Part shown: in pieces, positions 7,511 through 16,791 of the stretch
Layout of the letters: the number at the start of each line of letters is the position of its first letter
Position numbering within the stretch: the stretch's first letter is position 1
Assembly: GCA_020555605.1 (NCBI GenBank)
Contig: JAJCJC010000001.1
Location: forward strand, 248,001-312,000
DNA from: a bacterium 210917-SL.2.15
Lineage (GTDB): Bacteria > Bacillota > Clostridia > Oscillospirales > Oscillospiraceae
DNA: 64,000 nucleotides
Reading direction: 5' to 3'
Made by a program: the position numbers and the translations under genes
The notes under the pieces: generated by a model
Database searches by the model: none
Seen by the model: only the letters and a program-made list of their open reading frames with translations
What the model was told of the DNA's origin: nothing

Positions 7511-8521
7511 TCAGCCTGCGGCAATGTCCAGCGTGGCAAAGGCATTCAGATCCGTTCCGGCACATCGGCCAGCACGAAACTCATAATACCCCTGAGCGCC
7601 GATCATCGCCCCGTTGTCGCCGCACAGCGACAATGGCGGCACATACAACCGATACCCCTGCTCCTGGCAGGCGCGCTGCAGGTCAGCGCGGATAATGGAA
7701 TTGGCCGCTACGCCGCCGGCCGCCACCACAGTGGCACGCCCGCACCGCTGTGCCGCCGCCATGGCACGGGGCACCAGCATATCGCTGACAGCGTTAGTGA
7801 AGTCCAGTGCCAACGACGCCCTGTCCAGTTCCCGTCCCGTCTGTGCAGCATTGTGGGCCAAATTCACCACCGCTGTTTTCAGCCCCGAAAAACTCATATC
7901 AAAATCACTGCCGCTAACGTGGGCACGGGGCAAATCATAGGTACCTGCCGTGCCTTGCTGCGCCAGCGCATCCATAGGTGCACCGCCGGGATAGGGCAGG
8001 CCCAGCACCCGGGCCGCTTTATCAAAACATTCACCTGCCGCATCATCCCGAGTGGCGCCGATGACTTCCAGATCCGTATAATCTTTTACGTCCACAATCA
8101 GCGTGTTGCCGCCGGAAATGGCCAGGGCCAAGAACGGCGGCTCCAACTCCGGAAAGGCGATATAGTTGGCGGCAATATGCCCCCGCACATGGTGCACCGG
8201 GATCAACGGAATTCCCAGGGCATATGCCGCAGCCTTGGCAAAATTAACGCCCACCAGCACCGCGCCGATCAGGCCCGGCGCATATGTAACAGCCACAGCG
8301 CCAATTTCCCCGCGAGCAACGCCGGCCTCTTTCAGGGCCTCGTCGGCCAGCGCCGCAATCACTTCCACATGTTTGCGCGAGGCGATTTCCGGCACCACAC
8401 CGCCATAAAGGGCGTGCATATCCGCCTGGGAGGCTATTTTGTCGGAGAGCACCCGTCGGCCGTCCTCCACCACAGCCACCGCCGTTTCATCACAGGAGGA
8501 TTCTACCGCTAAAATTTTCAT
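7511..8521 (-). CDS. tsaD: tRNA N6-adenosine threonylcarbamoyltransferase TsaD
   Basis: 336 residues from ATG 8521 (MKILAVESSCDETAVAVV), with AAGGAAA upstream; the longer frame to 8563 lacks support. TsaD transfers the threonylcarbamoyl group from TC-AMP to A37 of ANN-decoding tRNAs, together with TsaB and TsaE. Visible signatures are the N-terminal ASKHA phosphate loop (SCDETA), the metal-binding HHVRGH near residue 110, AISGGNT, and VAAGGVAANS near residue 270. Length matches the family. It is last in a polA-rimI-GNAT-tsaD operon; tsaB and tsaE, often nearby, are not in the window. Confidence 0.97.
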   Translation of the reverse strand: MKILAVESSCDETAVAVVEDGRRVLSDKIASQADMHALYGGVVPEIASRKHVEVIAALADEALKEAGVARGEIGAVAVTYAPGLIGAVLVGVNFAKAAAYALGIPLIPVHHVRGHIAANYIAFPELEPPFLALAISGGNTLIVDVKDYTDLEVIGATRDDAAGECFDKAARVLGLPYPGGAPMDALAQQGTAGTYDLPRAHVSGSDFDMSFSGLKTAVVNLAHNAAQTGRELDRASLALDFTNAVSDMLVPRAMAAAQRCGRATVVAAGGVAANSIIRADLQRACQEQGYRLYVPPLSLCGDNGAMIGAQGYYEFRAGRCAGTDLNAFATLDIAAG

Positions 8522-8550
8522 TCCGTTTCCTTCTTTCTCGCTGTACGCCG

Positions 8551-9147
8551 TCACTGCTCCCATGCCACCTTCGGGCCAGGAGGGACACTGAGATCATAAG
8601 GGATACGGACAAATTTGGCGTATTTCTCCGGCGCAAAGGTGCTCTGATACACAAAGCGGTGCTCTTCCATCAGGGCCGCATCGTCCACTTCTTCCCGGAA
8701 CAGATACAGCGTTTTATAATGCACGCCGAACATCTCCGTATCGTATCCAGCCGTGCGCAGGCCGTTGCGTGCATAAAAGCCCAGCCGGCGCTCTGCCATG
8801 GCGCCGTCGGGCGCATCCTCCGGCGCCTCGCTCTCGCCGAAAATCACGGTGTCCGGCTCCGTTTCCCGCAGCTTCTGCAAAATGGCCGCCCCCAGCCCCG
8901 CATTGCGCTGACGCGGCGAGACGCACAGATAATCCAGCAGTGCCCAGCCGGGATGGCCCAGCCACAAAAAGCATTCGCCCACGATCTCGTCCCCGTCAAA
9001 AAGGCACCAGGGCCGATAACGTTCCGCTTCCCACAGTTCTTCCATATTCTGCAGCGGTTTTAATTCCGCCGCCGGAAACGCCCCCTGAAGATCGGCATCG
9101 TAAACCGTACGCAGTTGTTCAAGTGTCGGCAGTCTTAGTTCCATCAT
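8551..9147 (-). CDS. GNAT-family N-acetyltransferase
   Basis: 198 residues; ATG 9147 lies 5 bases after GGAG. The acetyl-CoA-binding motif is seen as LCVSPRQRNAGLGAAILQKL (about 80-100), preceded by the beta-strand pair IVGECFLWLGHPGWALLDYL. The C-terminal part (GFYARNGLRTAGY, then KTLYLF) is typical of GNAT enzymes acting on small molecules or protein termini. The substrate is unknown. It overlaps the end of rimI by 29 bases and precedes tsaD by 29 bases, so it is inside the operon. Confidence 0.85.
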   Translation of the reverse strand: MMELRLPTLEQLRTVYDADLQGAFPAAELKPLQNMEELWEAERYRPWCLFDGDEIVGECFLWLGHPGWALLDYLCVSPRQRNAGLGAAILQKLRETEPDTVIFGESEAPEDAPDGAMAERRLGFYARNGLRTAGYDTEMFGVHYKTLYLFREEVDDAALMEEHRFVYQSTFAPEKYAKFVRIPYDLSVPPGPKVAWEQ

Positions 9148-9589
9148 GAAATCTCCTTGTCATAATCAGGGCATCTTCCCTCGGCCTTTGGTAATAATTC
9201 CGCCGACGCCCCTCCTCTATAAATCCATATTTTCGATACAACGCCACTGCCGCCGTGTTGCTCGGCCGCACCTCCAGCGTCAAAAAAGCAAGGCTATGCG
9301 CCTGAGCAAAGCGGAGATAGACATCCAGCAGCTGCTGTGCTATGTGCCGGCGCCGGTATCCCGGGCGCACCACCACGTTGGCAATGTAACCCTCGTCCAA
9401 AACCACCTGCAGCCCCGCATAGCCCAGCACAGTCCCTTTTTCATCCTCGGCCACCAGAAAGGCCGCGCAGTCGTTATAAAGCTCCTCTTCCAGCATGGCG
9501 CGGCTCCAGGGCAGGGAAAAGCATTCCTGCTCGATTTGGGCCAGCGCATCCAGATGGGACGCATCCATGGGAACGATCCGAACGTTCAT
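9119..9589 (-). CDS. rimI: Ribosomal-protein-alanine N-acetyltransferase RimI
   Basis: 156 residues from ATG 9589 (MNVRIVPMDASHLDAL), chosen over the longer frame because conserved RimI starts here and GGAAAG precedes it. Motifs are the substrate loop FSLPWSRAMLEEEL, the acetyl-CoA site VVRPGYRRRHIAQQLL, and EVRPSNTAAVALYRKYGF. The family acetylates the N-terminus of ribosomal protein S18 in E. coli; broader N-terminal activity is known in other bacteria. Pairing with tsaD is a widespread genomic association. It starts 13 bases after the polA stop. Confidence 0.93.
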   Translation of the reverse strand: MNVRIVPMDASHLDALAQIEQECFSLPWSRAMLEEELYNDCAAFLVAEDEKGTVLGYAGLQVVLDEGYIANVVVRPGYRRRHIAQQLLDVYLRFAQAHSLAFLTLEVRPSNTAAVALYRKYGFIEEGRRRNYYQRPREDALIMTRRFHDGTKTADT

Positions 9590-9602
9590 CCTGCTTTCCT
9601 CC

Positions 9603-12272
9603 TTATTTGGCGTCCAGCCAATTTTTACCGATGTGTGCATCAGCGATCAAAGGAACCTTCAGCTTCGCCACACGCATCATCTCTTCCTGCAAAATGGCTT
9701 TGGCCTGCTCACCCGCTTCCTCTGGGCACTCTACAATCAGTTCGTCGTGAATCTGAAGCACCAACCGGGCCTTGGGCAGCTCCCGATGCAGCCGGTGGTC
9801 CACCCGCACCATGGCCAGTTTGATGATATCCGCTGCGGTGCCCTGAATAGGCATATTCAGCGCCACCCGCTCGCCAAAGGAGCGCAGGTTAAAATTGGAG
9901 GATTTCAACTCCGGCATACTGCGGCGGCGGTGGTACAGCGTTTCCACATACCCTTTCTCCCGGGCGCTTTGAACAACTGCTTCCATATAGCGTTTCACGC
10001 CCTGATAACGAGCGAAATAATTGTCCATATACGCCTTGGCTTCCGCCACGCTGACCCCGATGTCCTGGCTGAGGGAAAAGGCGGAAATGCCGTAAACAAT
10101 ACCGAAATTCACCGCCTTGGCGCTGCGGCGCATGGCGGGCGTCACCTGATCCAGCGGCACGCCGAACACATGGGCCGCCGTGGTGGCATGAATATCTTCG
10201 CCGGACAAAAACGCCTCCTGCATCGCCTCATCGCCCGAAATGTGCGCCAGAAGACGCAGCTCGATCTGCGAATAGTCCGCATCCACCAGCACGCAGCCCT
10301 GGGCAGGCACAAACATGCGGCGCAGCTCACTGCCCAGTTCCGTGCGGGTGGGAATGTTCTGCAGATTCGGCTCCGTGGAGGACAAACGGCCCGTGGCTGT
10401 AACCGTCATCTGGAAATTGGTGTGGATGCGGCCATCCGTGCGGACTTCCTTCAAAAGGCCGTCAGCATAGGTGGATTTCAATTTGGTGTATTGCCGGTAA
10501 GCCAGAATTTCATCCACAATGGGGTAAAAATAGCGCAGCTTGTCCAACACTTCAGCGTTGGTAGAGTATCCGGTTTTGGTCTTTTTCACCGGAGGAATGC
10601 CCAGCTTTTCAAAGAGAATCGCTCCCAACTGCTTTGGGGAATTGATGTTGAACGCTTCCCCGGCCATGGCGTAGATGTTCTGCTCCCTTTCCGCAGTACG
10701 CGCAGCCATCTCCTCCCCGAACTTTGTCAGCTCCACCGCATCCACCCGGCACCCCGCGCGTTCCATATCCGCGAGCACCGCGCACAGAGGCAGCTCGATC
10801 TCATAATACAGCGCGTGCATCCCCGCCTGCTCCAACTCCTCGCGCAGCGGCTCATACAAAGCCTCCACTGCAGTGGTATAGCTTTCAAACGAAGCTTCGG
10901 CCTGAACCGTATCGCCCAGCATGGAAAAAGCGTCCTTTTCCCGGTACAATGGCTGAGGCAGCTCTTCGTTAAAATAGGCAACAAACAACCGCTCCAGTTC
11001 ATAACTGCCCGCAGTGGCATCCAGCAGGTATGCTGCCAAGGCTGTGTCAAACACAAATCCCTCCGCCGGCAGGTTGTTCTCCCTCAAAAGGCGCATCAAA
11101 TCTTTCACATGGTGAGAGACTTTTTTAATGTCTGCAGAAAACAGCGTCTGCAGCAGCGCGTTCCAATCGCCTTCATAACGGTCAAAAAACAATTCTGCCA
11201 GAACGGCAGCATCCTCCGACGGCGCACAGTACACTGCTACGCCGGTCAGGTCCGGCAGCGCAAGCAGCGAAACGTGATCCGCACCGCGCCACAGAGCCAG
11301 CAGGCGCTCTGCCTGATCCGCAGTCCGCACCTGTTCCACTGCAGCCGCAATGGCCTGATGTTCCGCGCATTTTTTTTGCACTGGCGCCAGGCCAAACTTT
11401 TCAATGAGTTTTGTGAATTCCAGACGCAAAAACAAATCATAAAGTCCCTGTTTCGGTTTCTGGCGCAGATTATCCTCGGGCGTAAAGGAAAAGTCCGGCA
11501 CATCGGTGACAATGGTGGCCAGATAATAGCTTTCCCGTGCGCTGTCCTCCCCCGCCGCCAGCTTTTTCACCACACCGGGTTTAGCTGGGGTCTCCGGCGC
11601 GATGACAATATCAGGCATATGATCGTATAAATGATCAATGGAACCATACATCCGCACCAAGCTCAGCGCCGTCTTTTCCCCGATGCCCGGTACACCGGGC
11701 AGGCGGTCGGAGGCGTCGCCCATCAGGGCCTTAAGATCGATCATGTGGATGGGCTCGAAACCGTATTCCTCCACAAACGCCGCCCGGGTCATATCCCGGC
11801 TGGTGCTCGCGCCCATGCTGGTGGTCACCAGCTTGACTTTGGTCTGGTCGGTGATGAGCTGCAAACTGTCCTTATCGCCGGTGACAATGACACATTCCCA
11901 GCCCTCCGCTTCGCAGCGGCGGGAAATGGCGCCGATCAGATCGTCGGCCTCGTAGCCCTCTTTTTCATAGAGAGGGATATTCATTTGATCCAGTACGTCC
12001 TTGAGCACGGGGATCTGCATTTTCAGCTCCTCGGGCATAGGGTGCCGGCCGGCTTTATAGCCCTCGAAAGCCTTGTGGCGGAACGTGGGTGCGTACAGGT
12101 CAAAGGTGACGCACACCGCCTCGGGCCGCTCTTCCTCCAGCAGTTTCGTGAGAATATTCAAAAAGCCGAAAATGGCATTGGTATATAAGCCGTCGCGGGT
12201 TTTGAGCATGGTGCGCACGCCGTAATAGGCGCGGTTTACAATGCTGTTTCCGTCAAGCACCATCAATTTCAT
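9603..12272 (-). CDS. polA: DNA polymerase I
   Basis: 889 residues from ATG 12272 (MKLMVLDGNSIVNRAYYG). Residues 1-290 form the 5'-3' nuclease (VCVTFDLYAPTFRH, EADDLIG, GDASDRLPGVPGIGEKTA). About 300-475 is an exonuclease-like fold that lacks the usual DxE proofreading motif (LLALPDLTG instead), as in Bacillus and Thermus enzymes. The polymerase domain has motif A (VDADYSQIELR, about 660), motif B (RRSAKAVNFGIVYG) and motif C (QIHDELIVE, about 840). Gap filling and Okazaki-fragment maturation are expected. It leads the operon polA-rimI-GNAT-tsaD and has its own promoter. Confidence 0.98.
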   Translation of the reverse strand: MKLMVLDGNSIVNRAYYGVRTMLKTRDGLYTNAIFGFLNILTKLLEEERPEAVCVTFDLYAPTFRHKAFEGYKAGRHPMPEELKMQIPVLKDVLDQMNIPLYEKEGYEADDLIGAISRRCEAEGWECVIVTGDKDSLQLITDQTKVKLVTTSMGASTSRDMTRAAFVEEYGFEPIHMIDLKALMGDASDRLPGVPGIGEKTALSLVRMYGSIDHLYDHMPDIVIAPETPAKPGVVKKLAAGEDSARESYYLATIVTDVPDFSFTPEDNLRQKPKQGLYDLFLRLEFTKLIEKFGLAPVQKKCAEHQAIAAAVEQVRTADQAERLLALWRGADHVSLLALPDLTGVAVYCAPSEDAAVLAELFFDRYEGDWNALLQTLFSADIKKVSHHVKDLMRLLRENNLPAEGFVFDTALAAYLLDATAGSYELERLFVAYFNEELPQPLYREKDAFSMLGDTVQAEASFESYTTAVEALYEPLREELEQAGMHALYYEIELPLCAVLADMERAGCRVDAVELTKFGEEMAARTAEREQNIYAMAGEAFNINSPKQLGAILFEKLGIPPVKKTKTGYSTNAEVLDKLRYFYPIVDEILAYRQYTKLKSTYADGLLKEVRTDGRIHTNFQMTVTATGRLSSTEPNLQNIPTRTELGSELRRMFVPAQGCVLVDADYSQIELRLLAHISGDEAMQEAFLSGEDIHATTAAHVFGVPLDQVTPAMRRSAKAVNFGIVYGISAFSLSQDIGVSVAEAKAYMDNYFARYQGVKRYMEAVVQSAREKGYVETLYHRRRSMPELKSSNFNLRSFGERVALNMPIQGTAADIIKLAMVRVDHRLHRELPKARLVLQIHDELIVECPEEAGEQAKAILQEEMMRVAKLKVPLIADAHIGKNWLDAK

Positions 12273-12306
12273 GGTAAGCCTCCCGTGGTAAAATACAATT
12301 GGTGTT

Positions 12307-12335
12307 ATTATACTGTGTTTTCCCGTGAAATACAA
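12307..12335 (-). promoter_or_regulatory. Promoter of the polA operon
   Basis: Minus-strand TTGTAT (12330-12335), 17-base spacer, TATAAT (12307-12312), 35 bases before the polA start codon. Confidence 0.75.
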
Positions 12336-12350
12336 GCAAAGCGCACACAG

Positions 12351-12382
12351 AAAAGCGCCGAAGCATATGCTTCGGCGCTTTT
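12351..12382 (-). terminator. Terminator of the malQ-mop unit
   Basis: A perfect 32-base palindrome centred on ATAT, with T-rich ends on both strands. It lies 12 bases after the Mop-like gene's stop and upstream of the polA promoter. Confidence 0.85.
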
Positions 12383-12394
12383 TCCTTCCTTTGC

Positions 12395-12594
12395 TCAGTC
12401 CACACCCACCATGACGGAGGTTGCTTTGATCACGGCATAGGCCGTTCCGCCCACCTTCCATCCCAGCTCCCGGATAGAGGCCATGGAGATGGTGGCACTC
12501 GCCACATTGCCGCCGCCGATATCAATTTTCACGATACCGGTGACCTCTCGTCCACTACGATTCCTTTAAATTGATTCCTTGCGCTCAATTTCAT
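12395..12594 (-). pseudogene. Mop-type molybdate-binding (TOBE) protein with a frameshift
   Basis: From ATG 12594 the frame reads MKLSARNQFKGIVVDER. After about 12545 the Mop sequence continues one frame over: VTGIVKIDIGGGNVAS, then VGGTAYAVIKATSVMVGVD to TGA 12395. A normal ~66-residue molbindin would need 201 bases; here there are 200, so exactly one base is missing near 12545-12550. Mop domains bind molybdate or tungstate. The start lies inside the malQ 3' end (29-base overlap). It is either a recent pseudogene or a consensus error, since everything else in it is conserved. Confidence 0.75.
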
Positions 12595-14218
12595 GAGAAA
12601 CCTTACTTCCGCTTTTGTTTTTTCCAGTCGGATGTTCCGCCTGCACCGGCACCGCAGTATCTTTCTGCGCAGCCGTTTCCAGCCCGGCAGCCGCCGATGC
12701 ATCGTTCTGCCGCCGGGTGCGCGCTGCCAGATGATACGCGCTCGCACGCCCATACAGACGGGTCATGGAAGCGAGTTTCTCCGCCAGCTCATCCGTCAGT
12801 GCGCCCGGAGCCGCGCGCCAACGCCAATTTCCGCTGCTCACGCCCGGGGTATTCATACGGCTCTCGGCCCCCAGGCCCAGAAGATCCTGGAGCTGTGCCA
12901 CAAAGAGATCGGCCACGCTGCTCATGCCACCGCGGATCATGCCCCAGTGGAATCCCTCGGCGTCGTTCAGGCCCAGATAGCGCTCCGCCACTTCCACATC
13001 CGCCGCGTCCGCCTCTTCCCGCCAGGCCAGCACAGGGGCATTGTCGTGAGTGCCCACATAGCATACGCAGTTGCGCTCATAAGTATGGGGCATATAATCG
13101 CTTTGCTCCCGGCGATCAAAAGCAAACTCCAGAACCTTCATCCCCGGCAGGCCGGAATCTGCCAGCAGCCTGCGCACCTCCGGCGTCAAAACGCCGAGAT
13201 CCTCCGCAATAAAGTCCACATGATAAAACCACTGGGTCAAAACGTTCACCAGATCCATACCCGGCCCTTTGACCCACTGTCCGCAGCGGGCGGTGGTAGC
13301 ACCGTAAGGCACCGCCCAATAACTCTCAAACCCCCGGAAATGGTCGATGCGCAGCACATCAAACAGCTCCGCCGCACCTTCCACCCGGCGGATCCACCAG
13401 CCGAAACCATCTTTTTTCATATCTTCCCAGCGATACAGCGGGTTCCCCCACAGCTGGCCGTCTGCGCTGAAATAATCCGGCGGCACGCCGGCCACAGCAA
13501 CGGGCACGTTTTTTTCATCCAGCTGAAAACTTTCGGGACTGGCCCACACGTCGGCACTGTCCATGGCTACATAGATCGGCAGATCGCCGATGATGCCCAC
13601 GCCCCGCTCCCTTGCGTAAGCGCGCAGCGCCGCCCACTGGCGGTAAAACAGATATTGAATATAGGTGAACAGCGCCACATCGTCTGAAAGGGCCGTCCGG
13701 TATCTGTCCAGGGCTTCCGCCTTGCGCATCCGCACCTCCTCGGGCCACTCCATCCACGGTTTCATCGCAAAATGGCGTTTAAGGGCCATGAACAGCGCAT
13801 AGTCCTCCAGCCATCCCCGCTTTTCCGAAGCAAAGGCGGCCACTGCTTCGGCATCCCGCTTCAGCCCTGTCTCCGCGGCTTTGGCCAGCAGCGCAAAACG
13901 GCGCTCATAAAGCCTGCCATAATCCACCCGCGTTTCGTCGGCGCCCCAATCCACGGCGCGCACCTCGCCGGCGCGGAGCAGCCCGTCCTCCACCAGCGCA
14001 TCCAGGTCGATAAAATAGGGGTTTCCCGCAAAGGTGGAAAGGCTTTGGTACGGGGAATCGCCGTAGCTGGTAGGCCCCACAGGCAGCACCTGCCACCAGG
14101 ATTGCCCTGCCGCGGCCAGAAAATCCACAAACTCAAACGCCGCCCCGCCCAACGTACCAATCCCATAGGGCGAGGGCAGCGCGAAAATCGGCAGTAAAAT
14201 ACCACTGCTGCGTTTCAT
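12566..14218 (-). CDS. malQ: 4-alpha-glucanotransferase (amylomaltase), GH77
   Basis: 550 residues from ATG 14218 (MKRSSGILLPIFALPSPYGIG), with GAGGACGGAG upstream. The GH77 signatures are RSSGILLP-type start, VGPTSYGDSPYQS, the nucleophile region LRIDHFRGFE (about 290), acid/base EDLGVLTPEV (about 339) and the third acid in GTHDNAPV (about 391). It transfers alpha-1,4-glucan segments during maltodextrin or glycogen metabolism in the cytoplasm. The last ~50 residues are a Gln/Ala/Lys-rich extension not needed by the family, and they overlap the Mop-like gene. Confidence 0.96.
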   Translation of the reverse strand: MKRSSGILLPIFALPSPYGIGTLGGAAFEFVDFLAAAGQSWWQVLPVGPTSYGDSPYQSLSTFAGNPYFIDLDALVEDGLLRAGEVRAVDWGADETRVDYGRLYERRFALLAKAAETGLKRDAEAVAAFASEKRGWLEDYALFMALKRHFAMKPWMEWPEEVRMRKAEALDRYRTALSDDVALFTYIQYLFYRQWAALRAYARERGVGIIGDLPIYVAMDSADVWASPESFQLDEKNVPVAVAGVPPDYFSADGQLWGNPLYRWEDMKKDGFGWWIRRVEGAAELFDVLRIDHFRGFESYWAVPYGATTARCGQWVKGPGMDLVNVLTQWFYHVDFIAEDLGVLTPEVRRLLADSGLPGMKVLEFAFDRREQSDYMPHTYERNCVCYVGTHDNAPVLAWREEADAADVEVAERYLGLNDAEGFHWGMIRGGMSSVADLFVAQLQDLLGLGAESRMNTPGVSSGNWRWRAAPGALTDELAEKLASMTRLYGRASAYHLAARTRRQNDASAAAGLETAAQKDTAVPVQAEHPTGKNKSGSKVSHEIERKESI

Positions 14219-14447
14219 GGTTGCGCTCCGTCCTCTCTTACGCCCCTGGCAGGGGCTGCTTTTGGTTTCATGATAACAACGCCCATTCTCCTTGTCAATG
14301 TGCGTGCGCCACAATCGCGCAATAAAATTTTACAGTGTTTTTACCTCTGCATGGTAGCAACGTGTGCGCACCGTTCTTATGATAAAAGAGAAAAGAATTT
14401 TTAGACTGTCCGGCTTTTCACGCCGGACCTACGGGGAGGTTTGCACA

Positions 14448-14726
14448 ATGAAATTCGATTTGCCGCGCTCCGGCCGCACACTGCGTTCTCTGCTGCTCTT
14501 TTCCACCTATTTCACGCTGTTCTGGCTGTCCTGCTGGTGTATGGCTACCCGCTGCAGCGGGCTATACGACACTCTGTTCGGCGACCTGCTGCTGACCGCT
14601 TCCTTTTGTCTGGCCTTTTTCCCGCCCATGTTCCGGCCCCAGCGTCGCACCGCCATTGCGCTGAACCTGGCCTCTTTCGGCCTGTTGCTGGGCGCCGCGG
14701 CGTTTTTCGTCTTGTTTGGTCTCTAA
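14448..14726 (+). CDS. Small membrane protein, unknown function
   Basis: 92 residues from ATG 14448, preceded by GGGGAGG. Three hydrophobic stretches are visible: LLLFSTYFTLFWLSCWCM, LLLTASFCLAFFPPMF, and LNLASFGLLLGAAAFFVLFGL. It starts with a short basic N-terminus (KFDLPRSGRTLR). No family recognised. It stands alone with a shared bidirectional terminator downstream. Confidence 0.6.
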   Translation: MKFDLPRSGRTLRSLLLFSTYFTLFWLSCWCMATRCSGLYDTLFGDLLLTASFCLAFFPPMFRPQRRTAIALNLASFGLLLGAAAFFVLFGL

Positions 14727-14735
14727 CAAAAACAA

Positions 14736-14766
14736 AAAAGCCGGCAGCGTTGCTGCCGGCTTTTTC
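14736..14766. terminator. Bidirectional terminator
   Basis: AAAGCCGGCAGC/GCTGCCGGCTTT around GTT, with T-tracts on both strands, between convergent genes. Confidence 0.9.
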
Positions 14767-14772
14767 CTTTGC

Positions 14773-15387
14773 TCAGCGGATAAAATTTGTGACGATCTGC
14801 TCTTCTTTCCCAGGCAGGGGCTGCCAGCCCGACTGGATGGACTTGATCATCCAAGCCATGTTCCGGCCCAAGGTGCGCATAGTCTGCAAGCCTTCCTTAT
14901 CCTGCAACACCTCCTGAGGGGTGTTGCCGTGAACGCCATTCCAATACTGGGACGAAACGATGGGCATGCTGCTGATGCTGAAATATTTATTCAGCCGGTC
15001 AAAAGATGCCGTGGTGCCGCTGCGTCGGGCGCTGACCACCGCCGCCGCCGGTTTGTTCGCAAAAGCGCCGCCGCTGGAATAAAACACCCGGTCCAGCAGA
15101 GCGCACAGCGCGCCGTTGGGACCGGCATAATAGACCGGGGACCCGATCACGATGCCGTCGGCGCTCTTCATCAAACTCTGCAGCTGATTTGCAGCATCGT
15201 CTTCAAACACGCACCTACCCAGCGCAGCACAGCGGCCGCAGGCGACGCAGCCGCGCACAGGATGGTTGCCGATGTGAAAAATCTCAGTTTCCACGCCGCT
15301 TTCCTGCAGCGTTTTCGCCACCTCTGACAATGCCGTAAAAGTGCAGCCGCGCTCGTGCGGACTGCCATTGACCAAAAGCACCTCCAT
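14773..15387 (-). CDS. Flavodoxin-like NAD(P)H-dependent FMN reductase (iron-sulfur flavoprotein type)
   Basis: 204 residues from ATG 15387. FMN-binding loop NGSPHERGCT (about 7-16), second phosphate/isoalloxazine loop GSPVYYAGPNG (about 80-90). Between them is a cluster of cysteines CVACGRCAALGRC (about 47-59), like the compact Cys motif that holds a 4Fe-4S cluster in clostridial and archaeal iron-sulfur flavoproteins. It likely shuttles electrons or reduces quinones/O2-derived oxidants. Electron donor unknown. Single-gene unit. Confidence 0.8.
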   Translation of the reverse strand: MEVLLVNGSPHERGCTFTALSEVAKTLQESGVETEIFHIGNHPVRGCVACGRCAALGRCVFEDDAANQLQSLMKSADGIVIGSPVYYAGPNGALCALLDRVFYSSGGAFANKPAAAVVSARRSGTTASFDRLNKYFSISSMPIVSSQYWNGVHGNTPQEVLQDKEGLQTMRTLGRNMAWMIKSIQSGWQPLPGKEEQIVTNFIR

Positions 15388-15513
15388 TTGCACACAACCT
15401 CCATTGCCGTTTTCTCTATTGTGGCTCAATTTTGTGCTGTCGTCAAGCCCTTTTCTGCTCTTCTGCAGCCATGCAAAGACCCGTAAAGCCCTCGCTTTTC
15501 GCGCGCTTCATCA

Positions 15514-16710
15514 TCAGCAGTAATTTTTGGCCAAACCGCCCTCCGCCGTTTCGCGGTAGCGGTGGGACAGATCCCGTCCGGTTTCATACATAGTTTTTAC
15601 CACCAGATCAAAGGAGATCTTACGCGTGCTGGTAAGAAAATTGGCCAGGGACAGGGCGTTGATGGCCCGCATGGCCGCCACGGCGTTGCGCTCGATGCAG
15701 GGGATCTGCACCAGGCCGCCGATGGGATCGCAGGTCAGTCCCAAGTGATGTTCCATCGCCACTTCGGCGGCGTATTCGATCTGGTCGATACCCATTTCAA
15801 ACAGCTCGCCCAGGGCCGCCGCGGTCATGGAGCAGGCCGAGCCGATCTCCGCCTGGCAGCCGCACTGGGCACCGGAAATGGAAGCGTTGGTTTTGATGAG
15901 GTTGCCCACCACGCCCGCCGCTGCCAAAGCGCGCAACACCTGTTCATCGGAAAATCCCTTCTGTTCTTGCATATACCGCAGCGCCGAAGGCAGCACGCCG
16001 CAGGCGCCGCAAGTGGGTGCCGTGACGATCACGCCGCCGGCGGCGTTCTCCTCCGCCACAGCGAAAGCATAGGCACACACCAGCCGGTTTTCCCGGGTGG
16101 CCTGACTCTCGTCGATATGGCGCTGCTCGTGAAGGAACTGCGCCTTGCGCTCCACGTGCAGCCCGCCGGGCAGCTCGCCGGATACGGACAAGCCGCGGAC
16201 AATGCTCCGCTTCATGGCCTCCCACACGCGATACAGATCATCCCAAATACCCTTTCCCTCGTTGTGCTCCACGTAATCGGGCAAACGGGCATTGTGGCTC
16301 TTGCACCAGGCGGCGATTTCAGCATAGGACGTTTCTGCATACACCTCCGGCAAAACAGCCTCCGGCCGTCCCGCCAGCGTGATGGCCCCGCCGCCGGTGG
16401 ACAGCACGCGCAAAAAACCTGTTTGCGCGCCGCCTCTGCAGGCAAACAGATCCATGGTGTTGGGATGGGGCAGATCACCGGTCCTGCTGTCAAATACGAT
16501 CTCCGTGTCCACTGGGGCCAGGGCTTCCTGTACCGCTTGATCGGTCAAATGGCCCCGTCCGGTCAGGGCCAGGGAACCATAGAGCACAACCCGGAAGTGA
16601 TCTGCCTCCGGATGTTCGCCGCGGAACAGCGTCGCCGCCCGGGCCGGCCCCATGGTGTGGGAACTGCTCGGCCCACGGCCGATGGTATAGAGTTCTCGGA
16701 TGGATTTCAT
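15514..16710 (-). CDS. sdaA: L-serine ammonia-lyase, iron-sulfur dependent, single chain
   Basis: 398 residues from ATG 16710 (MKSIRELYTIGRGPSSSHTMGP). The beta-type domain comes first (SSSHTMGPARAA), then the alpha-type catalytic domain with TAPTCGACGVLPS, GAQCGCQAEIGSACS and CDPIGGLVQIPC, which supply the cysteines for the 4Fe-4S cluster. It converts L-serine to pyruvate and ammonia. Many Firmicutes split this into two genes; here both parts are joined, as in E. coli SdaA. It lies 81 bases downstream of cysS on the same strand, so read-through from the cysteine unit is possible. Confidence 0.95.
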   Translation of the reverse strand: MKSIRELYTIGRGPSSSHTMGPARAATLFRGEHPEADHFRVVLYGSLALTGRGHLTDQAVQEALAPVDTEIVFDSRTGDLPHPNTMDLFACRGGAQTGFLRVLSTGGGAITLAGRPEAVLPEVYAETSYAEIAAWCKSHNARLPDYVEHNEGKGIWDDLYRVWEAMKRSIVRGLSVSGELPGGLHVERKAQFLHEQRHIDESQATRENRLVCAYAFAVAEENAAGGVIVTAPTCGACGVLPSALRYMQEQKGFSDEQVLRALAAAGVVGNLIKTNASISGAQCGCQAEIGSACSMTAAALGELFEMGIDQIEYAAEVAMEHHLGLTCDPIGGLVQIPCIERNAVAAMRAINALSLANFLTSTRKISFDLVVKTMYETGRDLSHRYRETAEGGLAKNYC

Positions 16711-16791
16711 AAAACGCTCCTCCGCGGCGCATGCCGCTTCTTTTCCCCTTAGTATGCCCTGAGGCAGAGATCCCACATGCTTTCTGTCCGC

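Noticed and set aside
9495..11630. 711-codon open frame on the plus strand, antisense to polA
   Set aside because: Composition shadow of the GC-rich polA gene; no ribosome site or known motif, while polA opposite is fully conserved.
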